From Bacillota bacterium (GTDB taxonomy: Bacteria; Bacillota; Clostridia; Peptostreptococcales; Anaerovoracaceae): a DNA stretch of 64,000 nucleotides. The stretch is from contig JAHZHL010000014.1 in the NCBI GenBank assembly GCA_019420305.1, forward strand, positions 1 through 64,000. The letters run 5' to 3'. Below, piece by piece: positions 25,455 to 34,700 of this stretch (position 1 is its first letter; every line of letters starts with the position of its first letter). Under the pieces are notes generated by a model that was not told where the DNA came from, made no database searches, and worked only from the letters and a program-made list of their open reading frames with translations. Made by a program: the position numbers and the translations under genes.

Positions 25455-27890
25455 TCAAACAGTTTCCTGTTTTTTAACATGCCAGATTTCCTCCGCGTAC
25501 TGTGAAATTGTCCGATCGCTGCTGAAATGTCCGGCCATCGCGATATTGGTAAGAGACATGCGGCTGAAACGATCCGGATCCTGCCAGGCCCGAACCGTTT
25601 CCTGCCAGGCTCTGAGATAGTCGCGGAAATCTTTTAATACAAAATAATCGTCATTATACCGGATTAACGCGTCATGGATGCTCCAGAATTCATCTCCATA
25701 ATCTTTGAAGAAACCGTTGATAAGCTGATCGGTGATTTCCTTCAGTTCCGGATCTTCTTCACACACACGGGCGGAATGATAGTTGTTTTCTTCATAGTAT
25801 TTCGTTACTTCCTCGGAAGAAAGTCCGAAAATAAAGATGTTATCCTTTCCGACAAGCTCATGGATTTCAACATTGGCGCCGTCCATAGTGCCTAAAGTGA
25901 CCGCGCCGTTGAACATGAACTTCATATTCCCGGTACCGCTGGCCTCTTTTCCGGCTGTGGAAATCTGCTCGCTGATATCCGCGGCAGGGTAGATGAGCTG
26001 TCCAAGGCTGACCCCGAAATTTTCGAGAAACACAACCTTCAGCTTTCCGTTGATCCGGATATCGTTGTTTACAATTTCGCCAACCGTATTGATAAGGCGG
26101 ATGACTTCTTTCGCGAAATCATAACTTTGCGCCGCTTTGCCGGAGAAAATAAAGGTACAGGGCGGAATATCCGCGCATGGATCCTTTGTTAGCCGGTTGT
26201 AAAGATACATCACCTTAAATATATTCAGCAACTGGCGTTTATATGCGTGAATTCGCTTGACCTGCACATCAAAAATGGAGTCGGGATCGACTGTGATTCC
26301 GTTATGTTCCTTTATATATTGAGCAAGTCTGCACTTATTATGATATTTGATCTCCCGCAGGCGTTTCAGAAACTCCGGATCTGTCTGTCTGGAAAGCAGT
26401 CCTTTTAATTTATAAGTGTCTGACATCCAAGCATCGCCCAGCGTATCGGCAATCAGTCGGCTGAGCTGAGGATTTGCCTCCAGCAGAAAGCGCCGGTGGC
26501 TGATCCCGTTGGTTTTATTGTTGAACCGCTGTGGCATATCCTGATAGAAATCTTTAAATACATCTTTCTCCAGAATGCCGGTATGAATCGCGGCAACTCC
26601 GTTGATGGAGTGGCTTCCGATGACAGAGAGGTTTGCCATCCGAACCTGTCCGTCCCATAAAATCGCGGTAGACTGAAGCTTTTGCTGCCAGTCCGGCTGA
26701 TTGTGGTCAAAACGTTCCCGGTAACGGCGATCAATTTCTTCTATGATCATATAAACTCGCGGAAGAAGGCGCTGCATCAGATCAATCGGCCATTTTTCCA
26801 GAGCTTCCGGCATGACCGTATGATTGGTGAAGGACATGGTCTTTACGGTGATCTCCCAGGCCTGATCCCATTCCAGATTTTCCTGATCCAACAGAACCCG
26901 GATCAGTTCCGGTACACAGAGAGCGGGGTGGGTGTCGTTGGTATGGATCGCCACTTTTTCCGGAAACTTTTCCCAGTTGTGTTCACCATAGGAAAATTTA
27001 AAATCTCGAATAATTGAGGCGATTCCCGCGGCTACAAGAAAATATTCCTGTTTCAGACGGAGTTCTTTTCCTTCGGGGGTGCTGTCATCCGGGTATAAGA
27101 TCGCGGTAATGGACTCGATTTCGTCTCTTTCCCGGAATGCTTCACTGTATTGGCCGCGGCTGAAAGCCGCGAGATCGATTTTTTCCTCCGAGGGTTCGGC
27201 CTGCCACAGACGCAGCATATTGACATGTTTGCCGCCATATCCGACGATTGGCACATCGTAGGGTACCGCCATAACGGTCTGATATCCGACATGGTTAAAA
27301 TAAATTTTTCCGTTTTTATAGGTTCTCTCTACACTGCCTCCAAAGTGAACTTCAACGGCGCTGTCAGACTTCCGGATTTCCCAGGGGTAGCCGTTTATCA
27401 GCCAGGGATCCGGCTCTTCTGTCTGTCTGTTTTCTTCAATTTTCTGGCGGAACAGACCAAAACGGTAACGGGCGCCCATGCCGAATCCGGCAATTCCCAG
27501 AAAAGCCATGGAATCCAGAAAGCACGCGGCGAGTCTTCCGAGTCCTCCGTTTCCGAGACCCGGATCCGGTTCCATGCGGCAGAGTTCATCCAAATCCTCT
27601 CCCAGATCCGCGAGACCTTCTCTTACAGTATCTTCGATGCCCAGATTGAGCAGGTAGTTATCCAGAAGCCTTCCCAGCAGGAACTCCATTGAAAAGTAGT
27701 AGATCCGCTTTGCCCGCAGCTTGTCATAGCCAAGCTTGGTTTCTGTATGGAGCTTTGCCGCGCGGCTGCAGATCATTCTTGCCAGAACCTCATATTTTTC
27801 CCGTTTCGTACATTCCTCAAACGGTCTTGCCATTGTTTCTGTGAATTCTGCTTTGTACTGCTGTTTAAAATCCTCTTTTCCTGAAAACAT
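25455..27890 (-). CDS. glgP: Glycogen phosphorylase
   Basis: An 811-residue GT35 phosphorylase that releases glucose-1-phosphate from glycogen ends. The pyridoxal-phosphate lysine lies in EASGTGNMKFMFNGA, and upstream are NGGLGRLAACFLDS and the VAIHTNDTHPAL site. The family length of about 800-820 is matched. It lacks the N-terminal allosteric extension of animal enzymes. Second gene of the leftward operon, 24 bases after glgB, with AGGAGGG before the ATG. Having synthesis and breakdown enzymes in one operon suggests glycogen turnover is controlled mostly by enzyme activity. Confidence 0.96.
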   Translation of the reverse strand: MFSGKEDFKQQYKAEFTETMARPFEECTKREKYEVLARMICSRAAKLHTETKLGYDKLRAKRIYYFSMEFLLGRLLDNYLLNLGIEDTVREGLADLGEDLDELCRMEPDPGLGNGGLGRLAACFLDSMAFLGIAGFGMGARYRFGLFRQKIEENRQTEEPDPWLINGYPWEIRKSDSAVEVHFGGSVERTYKNGKIYFNHVGYQTVMAVPYDVPIVGYGGKHVNMLRLWQAEPSEEKIDLAAFSRGQYSEAFRERDEIESITAILYPDDSTPEGKELRLKQEYFLVAAGIASIIRDFKFSYGEHNWEKFPEKVAIHTNDTHPALCVPELIRVLLDQENLEWDQAWEITVKTMSFTNHTVMPEALEKWPIDLMQRLLPRVYMIIEEIDRRYRERFDHNQPDWQQKLQSTAILWDGQVRMANLSVIGSHSINGVAAIHTGILEKDVFKDFYQDMPQRFNNKTNGISHRRFLLEANPQLSRLIADTLGDAWMSDTYKLKGLLSRQTDPEFLKRLREIKYHNKCRLAQYIKEHNGITVDPDSIFDVQVKRIHAYKRQLLNIFKVMYLYNRLTKDPCADIPPCTFIFSGKAAQSYDFAKEVIRLINTVGEIVNNDIRINGKLKVVFLENFGVSLGQLIYPAADISEQISTAGKEASGTGNMKFMFNGAVTLGTMDGANVEIHELVGKDNIFIFGLSSEEVTKYYEENNYHSARVCEEDPELKEITDQLINGFFKDYGDEFWSIHDALIRYNDDYFVLKDFRDYLRAWQETVRAWQDPDRFSRMSLTNIAMAGHFSSDRTISQYAEEIWHVKKQETV

Positions 27891-27914
27891 AAATCTTAAT
27901 CCCTCCTATGTGTC

Positions 27915-29870
27915 TTATTTTTTTATGCGGACCGGAGCAAAGATCAGTCCTCCGATGGGGGGAACAGTAATCTCGATATATTGCTCCTGTCCATGGCATT
28001 TCCCTTTTTGTGTTTTGAGCGGCCGCGGATTTTTATGATCGCTGCCGCCGAACTCCTTCCGGTCTGAATTGAAAATCTCCCGGTATGTACCCTCCGCGGG
28101 TACCCCGATTTTGTAGTTTCTATACGTGTCCGGCTGAAAGTTAAGGAGAATCACGGTAAAGTCCTCTTTCTTTTCTCCCTGGCGTATGAAGAGAAGAATA
28201 CTTTGATCCCGGTTATCGGCGTCCAGCCACTGATAACCGGACCAGTCGTAATTTCTCTGCCATAAAGAGGCTGTGTCCAGATAGCAGTGATTCATCGCCT
28301 TTACAAAGGCCTGGTGGCGCGCGTGGGCGTCATAATCCAGAAGAAACCATTCCAGCGCTTCATAAAAACGCCATTCAATAAACTGACCGAACTCATTTCC
28401 CATAAAATTAAGTTTTCCTCCGCTGTGGCACATCTGATACATCAGAAGAAGCCGCAGCCCGGCGAACTGTCTCCAGTAATCTCCCGGCATCCGCCCGATA
28501 AGCGAACACTTTCCATGCACCACCTCGTCATGGGACAAAGGCAGAATGAAGTTCTCATTGAACGCGTACATCATGGAAAAGGTCAGAAGCTGATGGCTCC
28601 CGTCACGGAACGGAAAGTCCAGCGCGCAGTATCGGAGGGTATCGTTCATCCATCCCATATCCCATTTGTAATGGAAGCCGAGACCGCCCTCCTCCGGCGG
28701 ATAAGTGACCAGAGGCCACGCGGTGCTTTCTTCGGCGACGGTAAAGACATCCGGATGCAGCAGGCCGATCACTTCATTGAATTGCTGAAGGAATGCCTGG
28801 GCGGTTAGATTTTCCTCCCCGCCTTTTTCGTTATACCGTTTTTGAGCGGGATCATCGATCCCGTAGTTCAGATACAGCATGCTGCTGACTCCGTCCACGC
28901 GGATGCCGTCAGCGTGGTACTCTTCCAGCCAGAATACCGCGTTGCTGATAAGAAAACTGCGAACCTGAGGACGGCTGTAATCAAATTTATACGTACCCCA
29001 CTCGATATGCTCTTCAGATTCAAAAAGCTCGGAGCCGTTAAATTTGCAGAGACCATGCGCGTCCCGGCAAAAATGCCCGGGTACCCAGTCCAGTATAACG
29101 CCGACTCCCGCCTGATGCAGCCGGTCAATCAGATATTTGAAGTCTTTGGGCATGCCGTAGCGGCTGGTAGGCGCATAATATCCGGTGGTCTGGTACCCCC
29201 AAGAGCCGTCAAAAGGATGTTCCATGACAGGCATCAGTTCCACGTGGGTATAGCCCATGTCCTTCACATATGCGGTCAGTTCTTCCGCAAGTTCACGATA
29301 GGTGAAAAAGTCCGGATCTTCCGGATTTTTTCCATGCTGTTTCCAGGAACCCAGGTGAACTTCATATATATTCAGCGGCTTTTTAAAATGTGACTCTGCT
29401 TTTCTTCGTTTCATCCATTCCCCATCTTCCCAGCTGTGGGAAAGGGTATCCGGTCCTGCCAGTCTGGAAGCGGTACCCGGTCGCTTTTCCGCGTAAAAGG
29501 CAAAGGGATCCGCTTTGTACAGGATCTCGCCGGAAGCCGTTTCAATCCGGAATTTATAGAGCATTCCATCATTTGCGCCCGGCAAAAAACAAGTCCAGAG
29601 TCCGCCTTCCGCGTCCTGCGGTGAATCCAAAGAACGCATGGAAAGTCCCTCCTGCCAGCCGTCAAACTCACCAATGAGCCATACTTTTTTGACATTGGGC
29701 GCCCATAAGGTAAAGGAAAAACCCGCTTTCCCTTCCTGCTCACAGGCATGCGCGCCGAGACGCCGGTAGCACCGAAAGGCTTTGCCCTGATCGAAGCCTG
29801 CGAGATCCTTATTTGCCAAAGGACTGTATTCTGTCAAAGAAACACCTTCTTTCTTCCCATAAAGAGACAT
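27915..29870 (-). CDS. glgB: 1,4-alpha-glucan branching enzyme
   Basis: A 651-residue GH13 branching enzyme that cuts alpha-1,4 chains and rejoins them by alpha-1,6 bonds. Residues ~45-140 are a CBM48 domain (FTLWAPNVKKVWLIGEFDGW). The catalytic barrel shows HLGSWKQHG, the nucleophile region GIRVDGVSSMLYL, the acid in VAEESTAWP and LSHDEVVHGK, and the family stretch LNFMGNEFGQFIEWRFYEALEW. It is the promoter-proximal gene of the glg operon. A minus-strand extended -10 element (TGG-TATAAT, at 29887-29892) lies 17 bases before the start codon, which implies a very short leader. Confidence 0.95.
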   Translation of the reverse strand: MSLYGKKEGVSLTEYSPLANKDLAGFDQGKAFRCYRRLGAHACEQEGKAGFSFTLWAPNVKKVWLIGEFDGWQEGLSMRSLDSPQDAEGGLWTCFLPGANDGMLYKFRIETASGEILYKADPFAFYAEKRPGTASRLAGPDTLSHSWEDGEWMKRRKAESHFKKPLNIYEVHLGSWKQHGKNPEDPDFFTYRELAEELTAYVKDMGYTHVELMPVMEHPFDGSWGYQTTGYYAPTSRYGMPKDFKYLIDRLHQAGVGVILDWVPGHFCRDAHGLCKFNGSELFESEEHIEWGTYKFDYSRPQVRSFLISNAVFWLEEYHADGIRVDGVSSMLYLNYGIDDPAQKRYNEKGGEENLTAQAFLQQFNEVIGLLHPDVFTVAEESTAWPLVTYPPEEGGLGFHYKWDMGWMNDTLRYCALDFPFRDGSHQLLTFSMMYAFNENFILPLSHDEVVHGKCSLIGRMPGDYWRQFAGLRLLLMYQMCHSGGKLNFMGNEFGQFIEWRFYEALEWFLLDYDAHARHQAFVKAMNHCYLDTASLWQRNYDWSGYQWLDADNRDQSILLFIRQGEKKEDFTVILLNFQPDTYRNYKIGVPAEGTYREIFNSDRKEFGGSDHKNPRPLKTQKGKCHGQEQYIEITVPPIGGLIFAPVRIKK

Positions 29871-29956
29871 TTTCCAGTTATTATGTATTATACCATAAAA
29901 GGGCAGGATTTATTGCCGAAAAGACGCAGAAATAACACAGGTTTAACATTTTTCGA

Positions 29957-29997
29957 AATAAAAAATTCCGCAGACTCAGTATTCAGTCTGCAGAATT
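29957..29997 (-). terminator. Intrinsic terminator of the XRE gene
   Basis: On the minus strand a stem of about 12 bp with one mismatch (29964-29997) ends in a T-run complementary to 29957-29963. The stop codon of the XRE gene lies in the loop region, so the coding end and terminator overlap. It insulates the regulator gene from the glg operon. Confidence 0.8.
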
Positions 29998-30368
29998 TGT
30001 TTTTTTCTGAGAAGTTCAAGCTGCGCCAACTCTTCCGCCCGTTCCAGCAGGCGGCCTTTGGAGGCTTCGGAAAGGCGCTGATACAGTCTTAAAAGGCGGG
30101 ACTCCTCTTTGCCGGGATTCTGCTGTGTAAAAAAATTCTGGAGAAGTTCCTGAATATTGCAGGAGATCAGAGCATCCGGCATAATGCGGTAGTAATTAGA
30201 GATAGTAAAGAGAATGTGCAAATCGGGCTGCCGATCCCCTTGCTCCAGCTGACTGTAGGAAGCTCTGCACATACCGATCGCCAAAGCGACTTCCTCCTGG
30301 CTCAAACCGGCTGCCTTCCTTAAAATTGTAAGGTTTCTGGCAAACCTCAGCTGTTCTTCGATTTCCAT
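29976..30368 (-). CDS. XRE-family transcriptional regulator
   Basis: A 130-residue regulator with a Cro/C1-type helix-turn-helix at residues ~8-62 (LTILRKAAGLSQEEVALAIGMCRASYSQLEQGDRQPDL). The C-terminal half (residues 63-130) is helical, ends in EELAQLELLRKKQ and has no recognised ligand domain. It sits directly upstream of glgB on the same strand but is separated from it by its own terminator, so it could control the glg operon; no operator was identified. The ATG follows GGGGAGGA. Confidence 0.8.
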   Translation of the reverse strand: MEIEEQLRFARNLTILRKAAGLSQEEVALAIGMCRASYSQLEQGDRQPDLHILFTISNYYRIMPDALISCNIQELLQNFFTQQNPGKEESRLLRLYQRLSEASKGRLLERAEELAQLELLRKKQILQTEY

Positions 30369-30592
30369 AATGTCCTCCCCTGTAACCTGAAAGCATGTCT
30401 TAAATCCGGTGTTGATTTAAAACAATCAAAATTTTCAGCAACATAGATAACAAATCGGAAAAGAAAGGTGCACGATCTTTCTTGAGTCCCGATCTCATCA
30501 GAGCTTTCAAAAAACCCTTAAAAGATATATAGGATTCTACTGTGGGCTTATTTAGCTGCGGACTGAGAATACTAGACTAAAGGTAGGGAGTG

Positions 30593-31021
30593 ATGCAACT
30601 GATAGAGGAATGCTCCCGGAGAGGACAGGTTTGTAGTATAATGAAGAAAGTAAGCAATTTAAAAGAAATTGATTTGAAGATGATGGGCCGAAGAATCCGG
30701 ACGCAGCGAGAAGCGATTCATATGACAAGAAATCAGCTGGCGGCAAAGCTCGGTGTGTCCAGCAAGTTTATTGCCGATATTGAGTATGGGGACAAGGGCG
30801 TTTCGATTCAGACGCTGTACAGGATGACGCAGATTCTGAATTTGAGCGCGGATTATATTCTGGCAGGTGACCAGGCTGTCAGTGATGCGGCAGATCCGGA
30901 AGTGGAGCGTATTAAGGAGAATATTATGGGGCCTTTGTCCGCCTGTTCGGTAGAGCAGCTCAAATGTATGGAGCAGATCGCCCGCTATTATGTTGAGGGA
31001 ATTGTTGGAAAAGAGGAGTAA
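30593..31021 (+). CDS. XRE-family transcriptional regulator
   Basis: A small regulator with a Cro/C1 helix-turn-helix in the middle (MGRRIRTQREAIHMTRNQLAAKLGV, then FIADIEYGDKGVSIQTL) and a helical C-terminus of ~55 residues (LKCMEQIARYYVEGI). The start is uncertain: ATG 30593 has AAAGG nine bases upstream, whereas ATG 30641 gives a shorter protein that begins closer to the domain but lacks a good ribosome binding site. The DUF4367 membrane-protein gene begins 16 bases downstream, so this may be a regulator cotranscribed with a membrane partner. Targets unknown. Confidence 0.75.
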   Translation: MQLIEECSRRGQVCSIMKKVSNLKEIDLKMMGRRIRTQREAIHMTRNQLAAKLGVSSKFIADIEYGDKGVSIQTLYRMTQILNLSADYILAGDQAVSDAADPEVERIKENIMGPLSACSVEQLKCMEQIARYYVEGIVGKEE

Positions 31022-31036
31022 GAAAGGATTGGAAAA

Positions 31037-31795
31037 ATGGCCGAGGAAAGAAAGAAGGGTGAGCGGAAAGAAATGAACGGAAGCGCGGACGGCGAAAAAA
31101 AGCTGGCGGCAGTGCTGAAAGAGGGTCTGGAAGAAGACCTCGGCGAGATTCCGGAAGTTTCGATTAATATTGAAGAGCTGAAAAAGCTGGAAGAGACTGA
31201 TCGGAAAAAGCGGAAACAAAAGCGTGTCAGAAACGCCGGCGTTGCCGCGGCCGCTGTCATTGTATGCGCGGTTATTCTCTATGCCGTATGGCCGCAGTCC
31301 GCGGTTCCCGTGGATGCCGACAAGAATACCGAGCAGAAAGTGGAGGAAAAAGATGGCGTCGTGATTATCAATGAAGGTGATGTGGAAGGCGACAGCGGGG
31401 AAGTGTCCGTAACCGAGACGGATTGGAATAAAGTCAGCGATTTGAAAGAATATGTGCCGAATCTGTATATTCCGGGATATGTGCCGGAGGGGTATGAGTT
31501 TGAGAAGGCTACGGTGAAGAGATATTCGGATGAAATGTATGAAAGTGAATTTTGTTTCGTGACAGATCAAAAAGAGTCTTTAATAATAACGCAAACGGCG
31601 CAGGTAGAAGATGATATTCAAACAGTTTTTGTTGAAGACTATGAAAAAAAGTTGCATTGTGAACTAGGTGATATCTATATAGTAAAACACCAAAAAGGAA
31701 TATCCGGAACACTGATAAACAAGCGTGATAGGATAGTCATTTTTGGTGAAGTTTCTATAGAAGAAATAGAAAGTCTTTATAAGAGCTTGAAGTAG
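31037..31795 (+). CDS. Single-pass membrane protein with DUF4367-like extracellular domain
   Basis: A 252-residue protein. Residues 1-65 are charged and cytoplasmic, VAAAAVIVCAVILYAVW at ~69-85 is one membrane segment, and the rest is outside. The extracellular part contains YIPGYVPEGYEFEKATV, the core of DUF4367-type domains found in anti-sigma-like and sporulation-associated membrane proteins of Firmicutes. Base composition changes near 31540: the first two thirds are rich in GCG/CCG codons, while the last 250 bases are strongly AT-rich. That may reflect gene conversion or transfer of the 3' part. The gene follows an XRE regulator (possible operon) and converges with a secreted-protein gene two bases away. 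Function unknown. Confidence 0.65.
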   Translation: MAEERKKGERKEMNGSADGEKKLAAVLKEGLEEDLGEIPEVSINIEELKKLEETDRKKRKQKRVRNAGVAAAAVIVCAVILYAVWPQSAVPVDADKNTEQKVEEKDGVVIINEGDVEGDSGEVSVTETDWNKVSDLKEYVPNLYIPGYVPEGYEFEKATVKRYSDEMYESEFCFVTDQKESLIITQTAQVEDDIQTVFVEDYEKKLHCELGDIYIVKHQKGISGTLINKRDRIVIFGEVSIEEIESLYKSLK

Positions 31796-31797
31796 AG

Positions 31798-32187
31798 TTA
31801 AAAAGAACCACTATAGTAAGTAGATGATGTTGTGCGAGAGCCTTTTTTGTCCGTAAACTTTGCTTTGATTCGATAAACTTTTCCTTTTTTTAAGGTGAAT
31901 TTAGTAGAAAAAAGGATAACCGAAGTATCAGTTTTAGATTTAGTAGCGCTCGTTTTTGAGACACCAGTAGCTTTCCGCCATGAGCCGTTATACTTTTCCT
32001 GTAGTGTCATCGTACATTTTACAGAATCTTTGATGCCATCAAAGCTGGCACTTGCGGAAGCACTTGCAGATGTATTGCTAAGGCGATCTACAGCAATTTT
32101 TGCGCTGGCGACTTCCGCGTTTACCACGCTGACCGCGCCAAAGGCGAGTACAAGAGCCAAAACAATTAAAACAAATTTCCTTTTCAT
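31798..32187 (-). CDS. Small secreted protein, unknown function
   Basis: A 129-residue protein with a Sec signal peptide: MKRKF, the hydrophobic VLIVLALVLAFGAVSVV, and a probable Ala-x-Ala cleavage near residue 28. The mature part is about 100 residues, rich in Ser, Thr and Lys and predicted as beta-strands (STKFTLKKGKVYRIKAKFTDKKGSRTT), similar in look to small extracellular beta-sandwich proteins of gut Clostridia. No catalytic motif and no cysteines beyond one. I chose ATG 32187 (AAAGGTAGG upstream); an in-frame ATG seven codons earlier is possible. Stop codons of this gene and the DUF4367 gene are two bases apart. Confidence 0.6.
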   Translation of the reverse strand: MKRKFVLIVLALVLAFGAVSVVNAEVASAKIAVDRLSNTSASASASASFDGIKDSVKCTMTLQEKYNGSWRKATGVSKTSATKSKTDTSVILFSTKFTLKKGKVYRIKAKFTDKKGSRTTSSTYYSGSF

Positions 32188-32464
32188 TAATATTTTCCTA
32201 CCTTTCATAAAATTTGAAAAAATAACGAGTAGGGCTTTAATTTAGCGGAGGCGTGTCCGGGGGACAAGAATGGGGGATCAAAGAAAGCGTAAAGCCGCGT
32301 CAGCTGGCGAAAATCCGGGAATGGTGCGTCGGTTCTGGCAGAAAAGTGAGAAAATTGATATCCGATATTTGTGGGAAAATTCCAAAAGGCAGGTGTAAAA
32401 AAACAGGTAAGCCTGTATAATAGAATATGGAAACAAAAAGCGGTGATTCATGGAGGAAAAGCTT
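32188..32464. promoter_or_regulatory. Intergenic region before pgi
   Basis: The region holds divergent control sequences. A TATAAT-like box near 32415 overlaps a small ACAGG-taag-CCTGT hairpin and probably serves pgi. No other structure was recognised. Confidence 0.4.
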
Positions 32465-33682
32465 ATGGAAGTAAAAGTGGATCTGTCAAAGAGCGGGCTG
32501 GATGAAGAGCGCATCCGTCAGGAGCGGCCGGCGGTGGACTCGGCGTTGGAGCGCCTGTGGTCCGGAAAAGAGGACTTCACCGGATGGGTCAAACTGCCCC
32601 TTCAGCAGGATGAAAGTGAGTTGGAGCAGCTGCTGAATGTCAGCGATATTATCCGCCAGCAATGTGAACTTCTCATTGTAATCGGCATCGGAGGCTCATA
32701 TCTGGGAGCAAAAGCCGCGATTGACGCGCTTGCGGGAAATTCGGCCGCGCCGGAAGTGAAATTCGCGGGAATCAATCTGAGCGCGGTTTATCATGCGCGG
32801 CTGCTGGAGGAGATGGCAGGAAAAGAAGTCTGCCTATGCGTAATTTCCAAATCCGGAACAACCGTGGAAACAACCGCGGCCTTTAATCTTTTCCGGGAAG
32901 CGCTGATCCGAAAATACGGGAAAAAGGAAGCGGTTAAGCGAATTTATACAATAACCGACGCGAAAAACGGCGCGCTGCGGGAGGAAACTCAGCGGGAAGG
33001 ATATACCAGTTTTGTAATCCCTTCGGATATCGGCGGGAGATACTCAGTTTTGACACCGGTAGGGCTTCTGCCGATTGCGGCGGCAGGGGTGGATATCAGG
33101 AGCATGCTGGAAGGCGCCCGGGTTATGGCGGCTTCGGCGGACTGGGATTTTAGCGGGCCGGATTACGCAGTCGTCAGATATCTGCTTCTCAAAAGCGGAA
33201 AATCCGTAGAAGCGATCCAGCACTATGAACCGGCTCTGAAATATTTTGTGGAATGGATTAAACAGCTTTTCGGAGAAAGCGAGGGAAAAGAAGGTACAGG
33301 ACTGTTTCCGGCGGGACTGGAACTGACAGCGGATCTCCATTCCATGGGGCAGTTCCTCCAGCAGGGCAGCCCGATTTTCTTTGAGACTGTGCTGAATATC
33401 GAGCAGTCCCCTGTGGATCTGACGGTTCCGGAAGGCCCGCTGAAGGGCAAAACCATGACACAGCTCAATCGCGCCGCTATGAAGGGGGTCATCGAAGCCC
33501 ACAGCAGCGCGGGCACGCCGGTAATCCGCATTGATATTCCAAAGCTGGACGCTTTCTATTATGGGCAGCTGATCTATTTCTTTGAGACCACCTGCGCCGT
33601 TACCGCCATGCTGATGGGAGTCAACCCGTTTGACCAGCCGGGAGTGGAAGCTTACAAAAAAGAGATGAAAAAGGAAATTTAA
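32465..33682 (+). CDS. pgi: Glucose-6-phosphate isomerase
   Basis: A 405-residue phosphoglucose isomerase interconverting glucose-6-phosphate and fructose-6-phosphate. Signatures are IGIGGSYLGAKAAIDAL, ISKSGTTVETTAAF, the catalytic-Glu region QLFGESEGKEGTGLFP, and DLHSMGQFLQQG. It is about 40 residues shorter than typical Bacillota Pgi (about 450), mostly near the N-terminus, but all the active-site blocks are present. The ATG at 32465 is preceded by GGAGG at good spacing; an ATG five codons earlier is less likely. It connects the glycogen genes to glycolysis but stands in its own unit. Confidence 0.93.
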   Translation: MEVKVDLSKSGLDEERIRQERPAVDSALERLWSGKEDFTGWVKLPLQQDESELEQLLNVSDIIRQQCELLIVIGIGGSYLGAKAAIDALAGNSAAPEVKFAGINLSAVYHARLLEEMAGKEVCLCVISKSGTTVETTAAFNLFREALIRKYGKKEAVKRIYTITDAKNGALREETQREGYTSFVIPSDIGGRYSVLTPVGLLPIAAAGVDIRSMLEGARVMAASADWDFSGPDYAVVRYLLLKSGKSVEAIQHYEPALKYFVEWIKQLFGESEGKEGTGLFPAGLELTADLHSMGQFLQQGSPIFFETVLNIEQSPVDLTVPEGPLKGKTMTQLNRAAMKGVIEAHSSAGTPVIRIDIPKLDAFYYGQLIYFFETTCAVTAMLMGVNPFDQPGVEAYKKEMKKEI

Positions 33683-33705
33683 TAATGCAAATAGTACAAA
33701 AATAG

Positions 33706-33785
33706 TTTACAATATATAACTGTATGGTATATAATTACCCATAAAGTAAGTTAATTTTTTAACAATCCGTGCGAAGTGGATTGTA
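33706..33785 (+). promoter_or_regulatory. hbd promoter and leader hairpin
   Basis: TTTACA (33706-33711), 18 bases, and TATAAT (33730-33735) form a good sigma-A promoter. The leader contains ACAATCC pairing with GGATTGT (33762-33784) just ahead of the AAGGAGG ribosome binding site. The hairpin may stabilise this probably abundant mRNA. Confidence 0.75.
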
Positions 33786-33806
33786 CACTGCAAGGAGGAC
33801 GTATTA

Positions 33807-34655
33807 ATGAAAAAGGTTGGAGTATTAGGCACAGGAACAATGGGTGCCGGAATTATTCAGGTTCTCGCTCAGAACGGTTACGAAGTTGTACTGAGAGCAA
33901 GAAGACAGACTTCCGTAGATAAAGGAATGGCTACGGTTACAAAGAACCTGGACAAACTGGTGAAAAAAGAAAAGATCACCGAAGCGGACAAGGAAGCAAT
34001 CCTGGGAAGAATCCATGGTTCCACAGATATCAGCATCGTAAAAGACGCGGATCTGATTATCGAAGCGGCAACGGAAGATATGGACGCGAAAAAAGCGCTG
34101 TTCCAGGAATTAGATGAGCTGTGCAAGCCGGATACGATTATCGCGACAAATACTTCCGCTCTGTCCATCACAGAAATCGCCGCGGCGACAAACAGACCGG
34201 ACAAAATCATCGGAATGCACTTCTTTAACCCGGTTCCTGCTATGAAACTGGTAGAAATCGTAAAAGGCCTGACAACTTCCGAAGAAACAAGAACAACCAT
34301 CATCGAACTGACAAAAGCTCTCGGAAAGACTCCGGTAGATGTTGCGGAAGCTCCTGGATTTGTTGTAAACAGAATCCTGATCCCGATGATCAACGAAGGT
34401 ATCGGAATCCTGGCAGACGGTGTTGCGGACGCCGAAGGCATCGACACTGCTATGCAGCTTGGCGCAAACCATCCGATGGGACCTCTCGCGCTGGGCGACC
34501 TGGTTGGACTGGATGTATGTCTGGCTATTATGGAAACTCTGTACAGAGAATACGGAGATCCGAAATACAGACCTCATCCGCTGCTCAGAAAAATGGTTCG
34601 TGCCAACAAGCTGGGAAGAAAGACCGGCGTTGGTTTCTACGACTACAGCAAATAA
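33807..34655 (+). CDS. hbd: 3-hydroxybutyryl-CoA dehydrogenase
   Basis: A 282-residue NAD(P)-dependent 3-hydroxyacyl-CoA dehydrogenase of the single-domain clostridial Hbd type, reducing acetoacetyl-CoA in the butyrate pathway. The Rossmann motif is [13 protein letters not shown]. The catalytic stretch is [16 protein letters not shown], with the His-Glu dyad completed by that Glu. [14 protein letters not shown] and [18 protein letters not shown] complete the C-terminal domain. Codon use is notably biased to AAC, AAA, GAA and CTG, as expected for a highly expressed gene. Other butyrate genes (thl, crt, bcd-etf) are not in the window. It has its own promoter, leader and terminator. Confidence 0.96.
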   Translation: MKKVGVLGTGTMGAGIIQVLAQNGYEVVLRARRQTSVDKGMATVTKNLDKLVKKEKITEADKEAILGRIHGSTDISIVKDADLIIEAATEDMDAKKALFQELDELCKPDTIIATNTSALSITEIAAATNRPDKIIGMHFFNPVPAMKLVEIVKGLTTSEETRTTIIELTKALGKTPVDVAEAPGFVVNRILIPMINEGIGILADGVADAEGIDTAMQLGANHPMGPLALGDLVGLDVCLAIMETLYREYGDPKYRPHPLLRKMVRANKLGRKTGVGFYDYSK

Positions 34656-34666
34656 ACGATTACTTA

Positions 34667-34700
34667 AGGCTGTCCTTTCACAGGGCAGCCTGTTTTTTTT
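34667..34700 (+). terminator. hbd terminator
   Basis: AGGCTGTCC pairs with GGGCAGCCT (one G-T pair) around a seven-base loop, followed by GTTTTTTTT. Confidence 0.92.
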
